Assembly (NCBI GenBank): GCA_008000375.1
Contig: SMOI01000117.1
Location: forward strand, 16,316 to 80,315
Direction of reading: 5' to 3'
Source of the DNA: Poteriospumella lacustris
Taxonomy: Eukaryota; Sar; Chrysophyceae; Chromulinales; Dinobryaceae
DNA length: 64,000 nt
The position numbers and the translations under genes were made by a program. Positions 15,001-23,923 of the stretch are shown piece after piece. Position 1 is the first letter of the stretch, and each line of letters opens with the position of its first letter. Below the pieces are notes generated by a model, which was given only the letters and a program-made list of their open reading frames with translations, searched no databases and had not been told where the DNA came from.

Positions 15001-17067
15001 GATGAAGGCTCTCGACTTGGCTGGGAAGACGGCTGCGACGAGGGAGACGATGACGGTTGGGACGAGGGAACTCCAGACGGTTGTTTCGAAGGCTGTCCAC
15101 TCGGTGTCGAAGTCGGTTGCTTCGTAGGTTGGGACGATGGGCGACCAAAAGGTTGCAAGGACGGTTGGGCCGATGGTTGCGATGTTGGGATGGAAGACGG
15201 CTGACTAGTAGGTTGACCGCTGGGCCTTTGCGAAGGTTGCGAAGACGGTACACCAGAGGGTTGCGAACTCGGTTGTCCAGTAGGATTCGTTGGGATAGTT
15301 GTAGGCTGACCTGAAGGTCTCGATGAAGGTTGACACGTCGGTCGTGACGATGTCGGGTTCGATGTTGGGGCAATATATATGGTCGGTCGCGACGTTGGCT
15401 GTCCAGTTGGAATGGACGGCTGCGATGTCGGTTGACTGGATGGTTGACACGACGGTTTCGAAGTAGGCTGAGACGAGGGGTACAACGTTGGTCGAATGCT
15501 GGGTTGGCATGATGGTATACTCGTCGGTTGACTCGTCGGTTCACTTGTTGGTTGCGTAGAAGGCTGCGATGAAGGAACCACGGTTGGGGGTGTGGTTGGA
15601 TTCGAGGGAGCCTGCGTAGGTTGCGTCGATGGCATGCCAGTGGGGCGTGAAGTCGGTTGATTTGAAGGCTCCATAGTTGGCTGCGAGGACGGCTGACAGG
15701 ACGGCAAAGATGTCGGCTGTCCTGTAGGCTTGCTTGTTGGAGCCAGAATAGGCTGAGAAGATGGGACTCCGCTCGGTTGCGCCGACGGTTGACTCGAAGG
15801 GCGAGCATTAGGTTGCTGCGAAGGCAGAGACGAAGGAATCACTGAAGGCTGGCCAGAAGGCTTTGACGTTGGTTGAATCGACGGTTGAGCAGTGGGGAGT
15901 CTCGACGGCTGCGACGTCGGCTGCGACGTCGGTTGCCTGGTGGGTTGACCTGTAGGACGTCGAGAGGGTTGCGAAGAAGGCTGGCCTGAGGGCTGGTTCG
16001 TCGGCTGCGACGTAGGGTCTAGAAAATGCAGCGAATAAGACAATGCACAACGTGAAAAGAGAAGCACACCACTTACTTGGTACGAGAGCGTAGACGCCTT
16101 TTCCAGCAATCGCTCCCGCGACGCCGTGGATAAAGTCTTTCATCGCCAAAGATGTCAATGTCGATCCTGTACTTGCGACCATGTTCCAGGACGACCCACC
16201 ATCTACCGTACGGTAAATTTGGCCATTCGCACCGGCAACGTAGGCCGACTGCGTACCCAAGACGGAGATAGCTTGATAACGGATCGTAACAGTTCCACTG
16301 AAAACCGTCATTCTGGTCCATGTAGCACCACCATCTGATGTTTTAGCAACATAAGAATTTAGTCCAGCTGCCATAGCAAATGTTGAACTTCCATGGTCGA
16401 TACAGTAGACGATCGTTCCAGTTGTTGGTAAGTTCATCGTCGTCGACAATGACCAGCTGCCGGATGTACCAGAATTCGAAGAATAAAAGATTCTTCCCTG
16501 TCCACTGACGCTTCCGACGGCAATCACATTGGTGCCATCATACGAACTGATGCCATACAAAGTACCAGACGTCGAAGGAGAAACAGTTGTCCAAGTTGCG
16601 TAACCAGATGCTTGTGATGAACGATACACTTGCGTTGCTGTTCCACCACACACAAAAGCGTTTCCATTGGAACCAATGGTCGCTCCATACAAAGCTCCTG
16701 AAAATTGTGTTATTAAGGACCACGTCAGACCCAAATCGCTGGACAGAAATACTTCCGCGGCATCGTCTACCGCGATGGAGTATGTTGTCCCGCTGACTTC
16801 CATCGATGCAACGCCGTACATTTGCGTTGGAGATAGACTTGCGCCAACTTGCGACCATGACACTCCATAATCAACAGAGCGAATGAAAATACCAGAAGTT
16901 TGGCCTCCAACAGCAATCACCGTGCTATTGTCGGGCCACGAAACTCCAAGATACGAGGATGTCGACAGGGGCGACGAAAACGTGCGTTGTAGCCATTCTG
17001 CCAACGCCACATTGGCGAAGCAGAGAATTAATACAACTTGCAATATCGCCATGACAAAGCCTCTCAT
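1..17067 (-). CDS. Giant REJ/polycystin-1-like PT-stalk membrane protein (C-terminus off left edge)
   Basis: Start ATG at 17067 begins a signal peptide ending ...FANVALA. Exon 1 (17067-16077) carries Asp-box/sortilin-type propeller repeats such as [24 protein letters not shown] and TVDGGSSW. A 58-nt GT-AG intron (16076-16019) leads to exon 2, which stays open to base 3, giving about 5,670 codons in the window. Order: PT stalk (16018-14408), second propeller (14407-13455), 7.1-kb PT stalk (13454-6330), Cys-rich region, REJ-type segment (about 4010-3250, with [12 protein letters not shown] followed by YQWSC, and later [14 protein letters not shown]), EGF-like Cys cluster (about 2790-2550), GPS-like Cys segment (about 1700-1480, ending CTCKL), first C-terminal helix (about 1320-1260), further helices (about 560-500 and 360-300) separated by a loop with CETSR...CLAKK...QCRW. 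Known of the family: polycystin-1/REJ proteins are surface receptors or channel partners. The GPS lacks a clear HLT cleavage triad, so self-cleavage is doubtful. A surface sensor or adhesion role is inference. Confidence 0.85.
6330..13454 (-). repeat. Second, 7.1-kb PT stalk array
   Basis: About 2,375 codons of near-continuous QPS/QPT repeats ([10 protein letters not shown] type), in frame throughout with the flanking propeller and REJ regions. On the plus strand it appears as endlessly varied ggttg/ggctg motifs. The repeat composition keeps other frames open too, including a 1,895-codon shadow frame at 13630-7943; those frames read as Arg/His/Asn-rich nonsense and are not genes. Confidence 0.9.
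13455..14407 (-). other. Second Asp-box propeller module within the giant gene
   Basis: Non-repetitive island of about 317 codons between the two PT arrays, in the same frame. It contains Asp-box-like units ([40 protein letters not shown]), the same pattern as the exon-1 propeller. This suggests internal duplication of a propeller-plus-stalk module. Asp boxes are structural turns in sialidase and sortilin/Vps10 propellers and do not by themselves imply enzyme activity. Confidence 0.8.
14408..16018 (-). repeat. First PT stalk array of the giant REJ-like gene
   Basis: About 537 codons of degenerate tetrapeptide-type repeats (QPS/QPT with variable fourth residue, for example [10 protein letters not shown] and [10 protein letters not shown]), starting immediately after the intron. 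Such Pro/Ser/Thr stretches usually form extended, O-glycosylated stalks; glycosylation here is inference. Copies are diverged at DNA level, unlike the near-identical minisatellite in the paralogue at 28.5 kb. Confidence 0.9.
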
Positions 17068-17502
17068 GATCGAATAATGTCGTGCTCACGAGCAAAAAAT
17101 TCAATCCAAGCTGATGTCAGCGATACAAGTAAATATAAATATCTATGCAATGAACTTAAAGTCTATGCTTTGCAGAAAGACGATGCTATAATGCACGAAT
17201 AAATATTCAACAATGTGGGGTCCTGTCGGCAAATTGATTGCTCTATCGACAGCCTAAAATTTTGATTGTTTGTTGCGCGTGGCGATTCGGTTTGCCGCAC
17301 AAAGCAACGAGACTGAAACGGCCAAGGATGCGCGACGACGATGATGTGGTCTGGATTCCCAAAGCGCGGCAGCTGAACCATGAAGCAGCAAACTACTACA
17401 GGCACCAGCTTTTGACATGGCCGGCGTGCGTTCAGAAATGAATTCACGAACACCAATACTTTGTAGTATTATAGAGGAGATTCAATATAGCATTACATTT
17501 TG
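17068..17502. promoter_or_regulatory. Divergent intergenic region: giant REJ-like gene / STK16-like kinase
   Basis: 435 bp between two start codons on opposite strands. AT-richer than the genes. No RNA gene or ORF of note was recognised; presumably holds both promoters. Confidence 0.4.
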
Positions 17503-19143
17503 ATGTCTTTGTTAGTTCTGTACCGAATTGAGGAAATCAGGAATGGGGAGTGGTGGTGCGAAGATACGTTCAACGCATTTGAAGCTCCACTAAAGGTTGG
17601 ATCAGATCGAGCTGTTTTGTTTGGAGACCTTCAATCTTATATATTGAGCAACAAAACCCTCTTTTCCGCGCTTGGCGCTCGGCATGCCTTTTTCGCGGAA
17701 GTTGCGAACGAGCTACTTCCGCTTACCAGTCCCGGTCATGTTTTGCCTGTTGCAGATAACGGAACCCTTCGCCTCAGATTAAGGCCTTCCGTGGGAGTTT
17801 CGATCGGATGTCCTCCTTTTCTGATGCAACAATCCACTGAAAAGTCGTTCTCAGTGTTGTCCTATCATTTGGCCCGAGATTTTCCCACAACTTTTGTGCG
17901 CAATCGAACAACCCGAACGAATACGGCCCCAAAGAATGCCCCTCTTCAGAAGACTCAGTCGGCTTCCTATGCCCAGAAATCAGACCAGGAAAGCTCAAAT
18001 AATCGTGATGACTTTGTGCAGTCCCGCGATGATCATCAGCGCAATCCGAGAGCCACTGCGGGAGGAATTACTTCATTTGTGGGCGACGATGCCGCCACCG
18101 CACTTACTGACGCCGCTGAGGTTGCTAAAGAAGCGGCCAAATCTCTTTTTGGATTTGCAGCGACTTGGGGGAAGACCGTATTGGATGCAGCATCGACGGT
18201 CTCAACAACGGCGATGGGTTCATCAACCTGTCGCCTCACTGGCTCGATCACTTTAGGAAAAATGAAAGTTCAAGTCATGAGAGAGTTATCAGAGGGCGGG
18301 TTTGGCATCGTGTACATCGCTCAAGATGGAAGCAGGTCGTACGCGTTGAAACAATTGATTTGCCAAAGTAAATCACAGCTGGATGAAGCTCGATCAGAGA
18401 TTGAAAATCTGATGGTCTTGCGTGGCCACCCGAACATTATCGAACTCATTGACCACGGCTCCGCTACACCACCCAATCAACCAAGGCAATTTTATCTCTT
18501 GTTTCCTCTGTATCCGGTAGGAACCGCTTGGGAAGCCATTGAAAGGGCTTCCAACGGAATCGATCCCGCAAGCCGCACTGGGCCACCTTGGCCATTCCCT
18601 GAGAAACGAGCCATTCGTGTCATTTTATGCATTGCCAAGGCGTTGGATTTCATGCACAGGAAGGGACTCAGCCATCGCGACGTGAAACCGCACAATATTC
18701 TATTGTCCGACGAATCGGATGATAAGCATGTGCTGATGGACTTTGGAAGCGTGTCTCCCGCCAAACAGTCTATTAATTCCCGCTCCGACGCTCTTCTCGT
18801 CGAGGACGAAGCAGCACAAAAAACAACGATGGCTTATCGCCCACCTGAACTCACATCAGCACCATTTCCTCCGTGTACGTTGGATGAGCGCATTGATGTG
18901 TGGTCTCTGGGTTGTACGATGTTTTGCATCGCGTTTGGACGATCTCCGTTCGAAACCGCCAAAGAAGGTGTTCAAAAACTGGCTATTTTGAATGGACGAT
19001 GGTCACCTCCACAAGATTTGCGAATGCGCGACTGTAGTTTCTCTTCTTCTTACGTTGGCCTGATCGACAGTATGCTCCATCTTGATTGGAATTCACGTCC
19101 TTTCATGAGAGAGGTGATCGATCGGTTGCAAGAGCTGTTATAA
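17503..19143 (+). CDS. STK16/NAK-family serine/threonine protein kinase
   Basis: 546 aa. The ATG at 17503 is used; the in-frame TTG just before it is not a likely eukaryotic start. Residues 1 to about 250 match nothing I recognise and contain an Ala-rich segment. The kinase domain fills roughly 255-546: glycine-loop EGGFGIVYIA, ATP-site lysine in YALKQ, catalytic loop HRDVKPHN, metal-binding DFG, YRPPELTSA in place of APE, and the DVWSLGCTMF helix. The divergent activation segment and the YRPPEL motif resemble STK16/MPSK1 and the wider NAK (AAK1/GAK) group, which act in Golgi and endocytic trafficking. No N-terminal Gly for STK16-style myristoylation follows the Met, so membrane attachment may differ. 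No introns. Confidence 0.85.
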   Translation: MSLLVLYRIEEIRNGEWWCEDTFNAFEAPLKVGSDRAVLFGDLQSYILSNKTLFSALGARHAFFAEVANELLPLTSPGHVLPVADNGTLRLRLRPSVGVSIGCPPFLMQQSTEKSFSVLSYHLARDFPTTFVRNRTTRTNTAPKNAPLQKTQSASYAQKSDQESSNNRDDFVQSRDDHQRNPRATAGGITSFVGDDAATALTDAAEVAKEAAKSLFGFAATWGKTVLDAASTVSTTAMGSSTCRLTGSITLGKMKVQVMRELSEGGFGIVYIAQDGSRSYALKQLICQSKSQLDEARSEIENLMVLRGHPNIIELIDHGSATPPNQPRQFYLLFPLYPVGTAWEAIERASNGIDPASRTGPPWPFPEKRAIRVILCIAKALDFMHRKGLSHRDVKPHNILLSDESDDKHVLMDFGSVSPAKQSINSRSDALLVEDEAAQKTTMAYRPPELTSAPFPPCTLDERIDVWSLGCTMFCIAFGRSPFETAKEGVQKLAILNGRWSPPQDLRMRDCSFSSSYVGLIDSMLHLDWNSRPFMREVIDRLQELL

Positions 19144-19532
19144 GTGGCATTGCGGTGCACCTCCACTGAATTATACATACGAGGGAAGCATCTTCACCAT
19201 CACTGTAATGGGGACACACCATAATGTTTCAACAGGATTTATAGCAAAATTGCCAATGTTGTAAGAGGATTTATATGCAGCATTCCCTCCGCAGGGCAAC
19301 AGTTCGTTCAACCGGCGGACCGGCGGAAGACAACGACGACGTGATCCACGATCCACGATCATGATGATGAACACGCCAACACGCCAACCAGCAGCACGAC
19401 GACTTGGTCTTCTTTTTCTCTCTGAACCAAGAGAGGGGAAGCAAAAGGCAAATGCTATGTGGCCAATCTGAAGGAGTTTATGAGTTTATGTATGTTTCCA
19501 CCGGTTTGTGGTGAAATATTCGCGGCGTTTGT
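19144..19532. other. Intergenic, no gene seen
   Basis: 389 bp between the kinase stop and the first deoxynucleoside kinase. Contains small direct repeats (gatccac repeated near 19340; cacgccaa repeated near 19370) and nothing else I could recognise. Confidence 0.4.
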
Positions 19533-20354
19533 ATGATCACTTTGCGAAACATTTGGATAGTCTTCGCCACTGTGATGCCCATGATTCAACGAACAATGAT
19601 GACTCGCGCCTTCCGGGTTATGAACAGCAACAACAGGCTCAAATCAGTATCTAGAAGCTGTTCCTTGCATGATCGTTCAAATATAGACCGCCCCTTCACT
19701 CCGTTTCTGATTTCATTGGAAGGAAACATTGGAGCGGGCAAAACGACACTGCTAACAAAACTTCGCGAGTTGCACCCCGATTGGATTCCTATCGATGAGC
19801 CCGTGGAAGAATGGTGCAACATTAAGAATGAGAAGGGGGAATCGATATTAGAATTGTTTTATCGCGACAAGAGGCGATGGGCATACACATTTCAGAGCTG
19901 CGTCCTGCTGACTCGATACAATTGCATTGAGAAGACGATTCGGGATGCGAAAGTGAAATCAACTGGTGGTGTACAAGTTTTCTTGACGGAGCGGTGTATG
20001 GATAGCGACTACCATGTATTTGCTAAGCTTTTACGGGAAGAGGGCTGCATGGATTCAATGGAATTTCAGATTTATGAGCGTCTGCTGAGCCAACTCAGTA
20101 CCACCGCTACGCCACTGTCTGCTGTTATTCATGTGAATAATTCACCTGTCATATGCCAGGACCGTATCAAGCAACGCGGACGTAGGGGGGAAAGTGCAAT
20201 AACGTCGGCGTATTTGCAATCTCTCGATGCACATCAAACCGCTTGGTTGGCTTCTTCAAAGATTCCGATTTTGTCAACATCAGCGGAGAGTTTGACGGAG
20301 GTGGAAGCATTCATTAGTAATGAAATATCTCAAATGAATCAAAGAAGTAGATGA
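19533..20354 (+). CDS. Deoxynucleoside kinase (dNK/dGK/TK2 family), copy 1
   Basis: 273 aa, intronless, ATG at 19533. Phosphorylates deoxynucleosides in dNTP salvage (family knowledge). P-loop GNIGAGKTT at about residues 65-73, followed by IDEPVEEW (the substrate-site Glu and Trp of dNKs), FQSCVLLTRY, and ERCMDSDYHVF in the position of the family's ERS/DR motif. A lid region rich in Arg (KQRGRRGE) follows. The first about 50 residues are basic and hydroxylated with few acids (TRAFRVMNSNNRLKSVSRS), consistent with a mitochondrial or other organelle presequence; this is inference. Downstream copy 2 is a clear tandem duplicate. Confidence 0.9.
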   Translation: MITLRNIWIVFATVMPMIQRTMMTRAFRVMNSNNRLKSVSRSCSLHDRSNIDRPFTPFLISLEGNIGAGKTTLLTKLRELHPDWIPIDEPVEEWCNIKNEKGESILELFYRDKRRWAYTFQSCVLLTRYNCIEKTIRDAKVKSTGGVQVFLTERCMDSDYHVFAKLLREEGCMDSMEFQIYERLLSQLSTTATPLSAVIHVNNSPVICQDRIKQRGRRGESAITSAYLQSLDAHQTAWLASSKIPILSTSAESLTEVEAFISNEISQMNQRSR

Positions 20355-20860
20355 AGCTAATCTTTCTGACTACTGTACATTCACCGTGTACATATGTCTG
20401 TCTGTATGTATGCATCCATATCAGTAACACAACAACTTACAACCTATGCAAGCCTGCAAGCCAGTCATGTCCTCGTCCTCGTCATCGTGATTCCGTACTC
20501 AAACGCCGGCAAAACTGAGTCACAAGTCACCAGGTCAGGAAACGTGTTTGTCCATGCTCATTTCAGCTCCCCTCCCCACCACAGCCCAACAGCAATCGAT
20601 CGAAATGAGGAGGACTGTTGCAGAGAGTAGAATTGGTTGGCTCTCTTATGAAATAGACCGAAGAAGAAGTTTAAGACTGAACACTCTGTGATCGCACCAG
20701 GGTCACAAGTATTTTTGAGGACATTATGCAATTTGCGTGGGCTTTGTTGCTGGTAGGACATCGACCATTGTTCTTCCTAAGTTCTTTTTTTTCGAAAGTC
20801 ATTTCACGCTTTGTTGTCATCTAGATTTCTTGCATAGAATCACTTAATTTTGTTGCCGTG
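20355..20860. other. Intergenic between the two deoxynucleoside kinase genes
   Basis: 506 bp. No ORF with coding character and no tRNA found. Presumably the 3' end of copy 1 and the promoter of copy 2. Confidence 0.4.
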
Positions 20861-21697
20861 ATGTCCTACTCAGTGCCACCAATCGGAAGATCTCTCCTTT
20901 CTGTGACAAAGGCTCGTGCTTTCTCGAGTGGTCTCAGAGCTGCGGAAGGGAGTCTCAAGACATCTCTCCCCTTCACACCTTTCCTCATATCGTTGGAAGG
21001 AAATATTGGAGCAGGAAAAACTACATTGTTGAAGAAAATGCGGGAGCGGTTTCCTCAGTGGATAGCTATTGATGAGCCAGTTGAGACGTGGTTCACAATA
21101 AAGAACGATGATGGTGACTCAATGTTGGAAGTATTCTATAAGGATAGAAAGCGCTGGTCATATACCTTCCAGAACTGTGCCCTTATCACCAGATATCAAA
21201 ATATCGAAAAGGCTATCAATGATGCGCGCCGCAGCAGTTTTTCTGGCGGTGGGGTACAAGTTTTTCTGACTGAAAGATGTCTCGACACTGACTACCATGT
21301 TTTCACCAAAATGCTACGAGATGAAGGAAGTATTGACACGTTGGAGTTGGATCTATACAATCGGTTATTACAACAGCTTCGCAGCACGGCTACGCCACTC
21401 TCCGCCATCTTGCATGTGAACACGAGTCCATTGGTTTGCGTCGAACGGATTCGACAGAGATCAAGAAGTGGAGAAGACAAAATTACTTTGGATTATCTAG
21501 AAGCTCTGGAAAATCATCAATCAACTTGGATTCGGGAAACATCCGTCCCGACACTCTCCACTGATGGAATGAATTTTGAGGAAGTCGAACAGTTTATAGC
21601 ATCCCAGTTGGAACACACAATTGAAAAGGCTCGTTTGCAGCAGCAGGGCTTTGCTGGAGCTGTTTTTGGTGATGAACGAACCAACAATCGCCGTTAG
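20861..21697 (+). CDS. Deoxynucleoside kinase, copy 2 (tandem duplicate)
   Basis: 278 aa. ATG at 20861 (the in-frame GTG before it is ignored). Same core as copy 1 and clearly homologous along its length: FTPFLISLEGNIGAGKTT, IDEPVETW, FQNCALITRY, GGVQVFLTERC, DYHVF, ATPLSAILHVN. The N-terminus (SLLSVTKARAFSSGLRAAEG) looks like a mitochondrial presequence with a possible cleavage near RAFSS. The C-terminus is longer than copy 1 by about 20 residues. Differences cluster in the N- and C-terminal ends and the lid, so the two copies may differ in location or substrate preference; that is inference. Confidence 0.9.
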   Translation: MSYSVPPIGRSLLSVTKARAFSSGLRAAEGSLKTSLPFTPFLISLEGNIGAGKTTLLKKMRERFPQWIAIDEPVETWFTIKNDDGDSMLEVFYKDRKRWSYTFQNCALITRYQNIEKAINDARRSSFSGGGVQVFLTERCLDTDYHVFTKMLRDEGSIDTLELDLYNRLLQQLRSTATPLSAILHVNTSPLVCVERIRQRSRSGEDKITLDYLEALENHQSTWIRETSVPTLSTDGMNFEEVEQFIASQLEHTIEKARLQQQGFAGAVFGDERTNNRR

Positions 21698-21868
21698 TCA
21701 CACCATCTTTCGAGATGAGCGACATGTAAATACTTGCAGGCTTCTCATGGAGCTGCGCTATACAGAAGGTTTTTGTTCGAAATATATACTACTCAAGCTG
21801 AGAGAATGTCAAGTGGGACAAGTAAGGTGGGCTTTCTTTTTACACAAAGCTTATGAACTATACTCCAT

Positions 21869-22833
21869 TTAAGCGTTCAAAGCAACCAACTTCTCCAAGC
21901 ACTCAGCAGCGTTGGTGTCCTCAAGTTGATCGAAGACAGACTTGCCCTTGACCTGAGGATCAACGGACCAGGCTCTCAAGGTGTCAACGGAGATACCAGC
22001 AGCGATGGCAGCAGCACCGAAGGAATCCTATGATAAAATAAGAAAACAAACGTGAGATGCAGTCCTTCTACTGCGCGAAGGCGACGAACTGCACTTACAG
22101 TCTCAGGGTCCTTCTTCAACCAGTTCATTCTCTCGGCCAAACCCTCGAAAGGAGAAGCGGAGGCATGGACGCAGTTGTCACCAGTGTCAGGGCGGGCAGC
22201 AAGGCCGTACTCCTCCCAGGCGGCATAGAGGGAACCACGGAGAGAGTCAGTAGGGGCAGAGGCAGGATCAGTAGGACCCAAGACCTTGCCACGGAAGTCA
22301 GACCAGGCCAACAACTCGGCGTCGAACTCGACGACGTAGTAGTGAATGGTGACGGAGGGGTTCACGAACTTCTCACGCATTTCCATGAAGAAAGCGTTGA
22401 AGGTGAACAAGGAAGGAAGACCCTCACGGTTGATCTCACCGCAGTAGAATCCACCACCGAACTTGACCTTCTTGGCACCAGCCCACAATCTGTCAAGAGC
22501 GGTAGCATCAACGTTGAGCTCCTTGGCGGCATCAAGAGCATTGAACACACGGCCCTGGGCCAAAGCCTCGCTCCAGGAGAGACCGAAGTTGGACTCGAAC
22601 TTCTCGACAGGGACAGGGATCTGCTCAGGCTTCAACAAGGTGGCCTTGGAAGCGATGGCGTAGTAGTGCTGATCAATGAGCTTACCCTCGTCAATCTGAG
22701 GACCAGTGAAATCACCTTCCTCAAGGATGGTGATGCCACGAGCACGAAGGGAATCAGCAACGTATTGCTGAACCTTGGTGTTGTTAGCATGAGGCTTGAC
22801 GAAGACGAAAGCAGAGTTCTTGACACCGGACAT
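21869..22833 (-). CDS. Nucleoside diphosphate kinase-like protein with insertion
   Basis: 297 aa from two exons: 22833-22099 and 22027-21869, joined across a 71-nt intron (GTAAGT donor, ATCATAG acceptor). The splice gives ...KDPET|DSFGA... and ends EKLVALNA. N-terminal FVFVKPHANN and the later GPTDPASAPTDSLRG...NCVHASAS block follow the NDK pattern; the His in CVHAS is where the phospho-histidine sits in NDKs. Between them lies extra sequence, making it about twice the usual 150 aa. NDKs exchange phosphate between NTPs and NDPs; whether this form is active is not shown. Codon use is markedly biased (GAG, CTC, ATC, AAG), unlike its neighbours, suggesting high expression. It is divergent to the snoRNA host gene. 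Confidence 0.8.
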
Positions 22834-23149
22834 TTTTACTCAACGAAATCTTTACGGACTTGAAGATATGTTTCTCGAAGCTTTTGGTTGGATGTCAGTT
22901 GAGGGTTGCACCTTTCTTTGCGAGCGATCGCCAACGACAACTTCGCTCAGGATACGAAGCGACACACGAACTTACTTGAAGGATGATCTGTGAGAGCTCA
23001 CTCACATCTGTAATGAGTGGCGCGGTCTCGGTGTCGTTTGTGTGTCGAGGTCAGTGTGTGGCTCTGTGCTGTGCGATCTCTCTGTCATCTCTCTGCCAAA
23101 GCTGCCGAACTTGTTCAAAGACTCCCTGAGAGTGGCAGTAAAAACACAA
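22834..23149. promoter_or_regulatory. Probable bidirectional promoter: NDK-like gene / snoRNA host
   Basis: About 316 bp between the NDK-like start codon and the estimated beginning of the snoRNA host transcript. No coding signal. Sharing a promoter with a gene of highly biased codon use would suit a snoRNA host. Exact transcription starts are not visible. Confidence 0.4.
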
Positions 23150-23482
23150 TTGAAATCAGAACGACTCATCCAGGGCATTTTGCCCTTTCGAGTCAACATC
23201 AACACAAGATGTTTGATTTGATCGATTCAACAGAAGGTGAGTGTTTGAACTCTTCATTGCGATGAAGTGTTGTCGCAAGAGAGTTGGAAAAAAGCAGTTT
23301 GGAAATGAAGTCACCACATTCTTTCCCCGTATGATCGACTATGATTCGATACGGAATGATTCGCTTGTTTAGCCCACTTCGTTGAATCTTGCCAGGTTTA
23401 ACGAGGTTGTCGGATCCAGCTTCTTTTTTTCAACCTCTTGTCGACCTTCATTGTCTGTCAGTGGTCGAGTAGCAGTTCGAGT

Positions 23483-23592
23483 CAGGAATGGTGGAGGACG
23501 TGACGATATAATGTCAATTTAACCTTAGGACACCTTCTTATCACCTTACCGGTGAAATGAGACGAAACATTAATCTGAACTCCCCATTCCTG
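23483..23592 (+). ncRNA. Box C/D snoRNA A (host intron 1)
   Basis: Terminal stem CAGGAATGG (23483-23491) pairs with CCATTCCTG (23584-23592), continued by GGAG with CTCC. C box variant TGACGA at 23501-23506, D box CTGA at 23575-23578. Internal degenerate D' box CTTA at 23537-23540 is preceded by ACCTTAGGACACCT (23522-23535), 14 nt complementary to the conserved large-subunit rRNA segment AGGTGTCCTAAGGT (rRNA recalled from memory). By the D+5 rule the U of AGGU would be 2'-O-methylated. The flanking sequence extends the inverted repeat (GTCGAG...AGCAG on each side), as expected for intron-processed snoRNAs. Confidence 0.8.
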
Positions 23593-23792
23593 AAGTCTGC
23601 TGCTGCTCGACTCCGACGAACTTCTATGTTTTCTGATCCTGATCTAACCATTTCATTCTTTTCTATAGATTGTTGAACGGAGAACATTCGTCAAATATTA
23701 CCGCAGACGACGAAGTTCCACCCACTTTTTTCCAAATGGTGAGTGGCTCTTTCATATTTTCATTGTATTTTGGTACGACAAGAGGTGAAGTG

Positions 23793-23899
23793 AAGACAAC
23801 TTAGATGACGAGTCTGAGTGTCACAAGGTACCATCCATTCTCCTTGGGCATATTCCCCATGATAGAATTCGAGGCATTTGTCTGATCTCCAATTGTTTT
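23793..23899 (+). ncRNA. Box C/D snoRNA B (host intron 2), snR13/U15-like guide
   Basis: C box TGACGA (23806-23811), D box CTGA (23882-23885), imperfect terminal stem (AAGACAA with TTGTTTT plus short inner helices). The guide CGAGGCATTTG (23870-23880) lies one base upstream of the D box and is complementary to CAAATGCCTCG, the conserved LSU segment that yeast snR13 and vertebrate U15 target. The fifth base from the D box falls on the third A of CAAA, equivalent to yeast 25S A2281. A C'-like ATGATAG lies at 23859-23865. Confidence 0.8.
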
Positions 23900-23923
23900 A
23901 CTACTGTTCGTGGTTTGGTCACC

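Noticed and set aside
22057-22863. 268-codon plus-strand ORF opposite the NDK-like gene
   Set aside because: Antisense shadow caused by the strong codon bias of the NDK-like gene. The minus frame has family motifs and a clean intron.
23470-23490. tRNA-like T-loop word GTTCGAGTC
   Set aside because: No T-stem, anticodon arm or acceptor pairing around it. The bases belong to the outer stem of snoRNA A.
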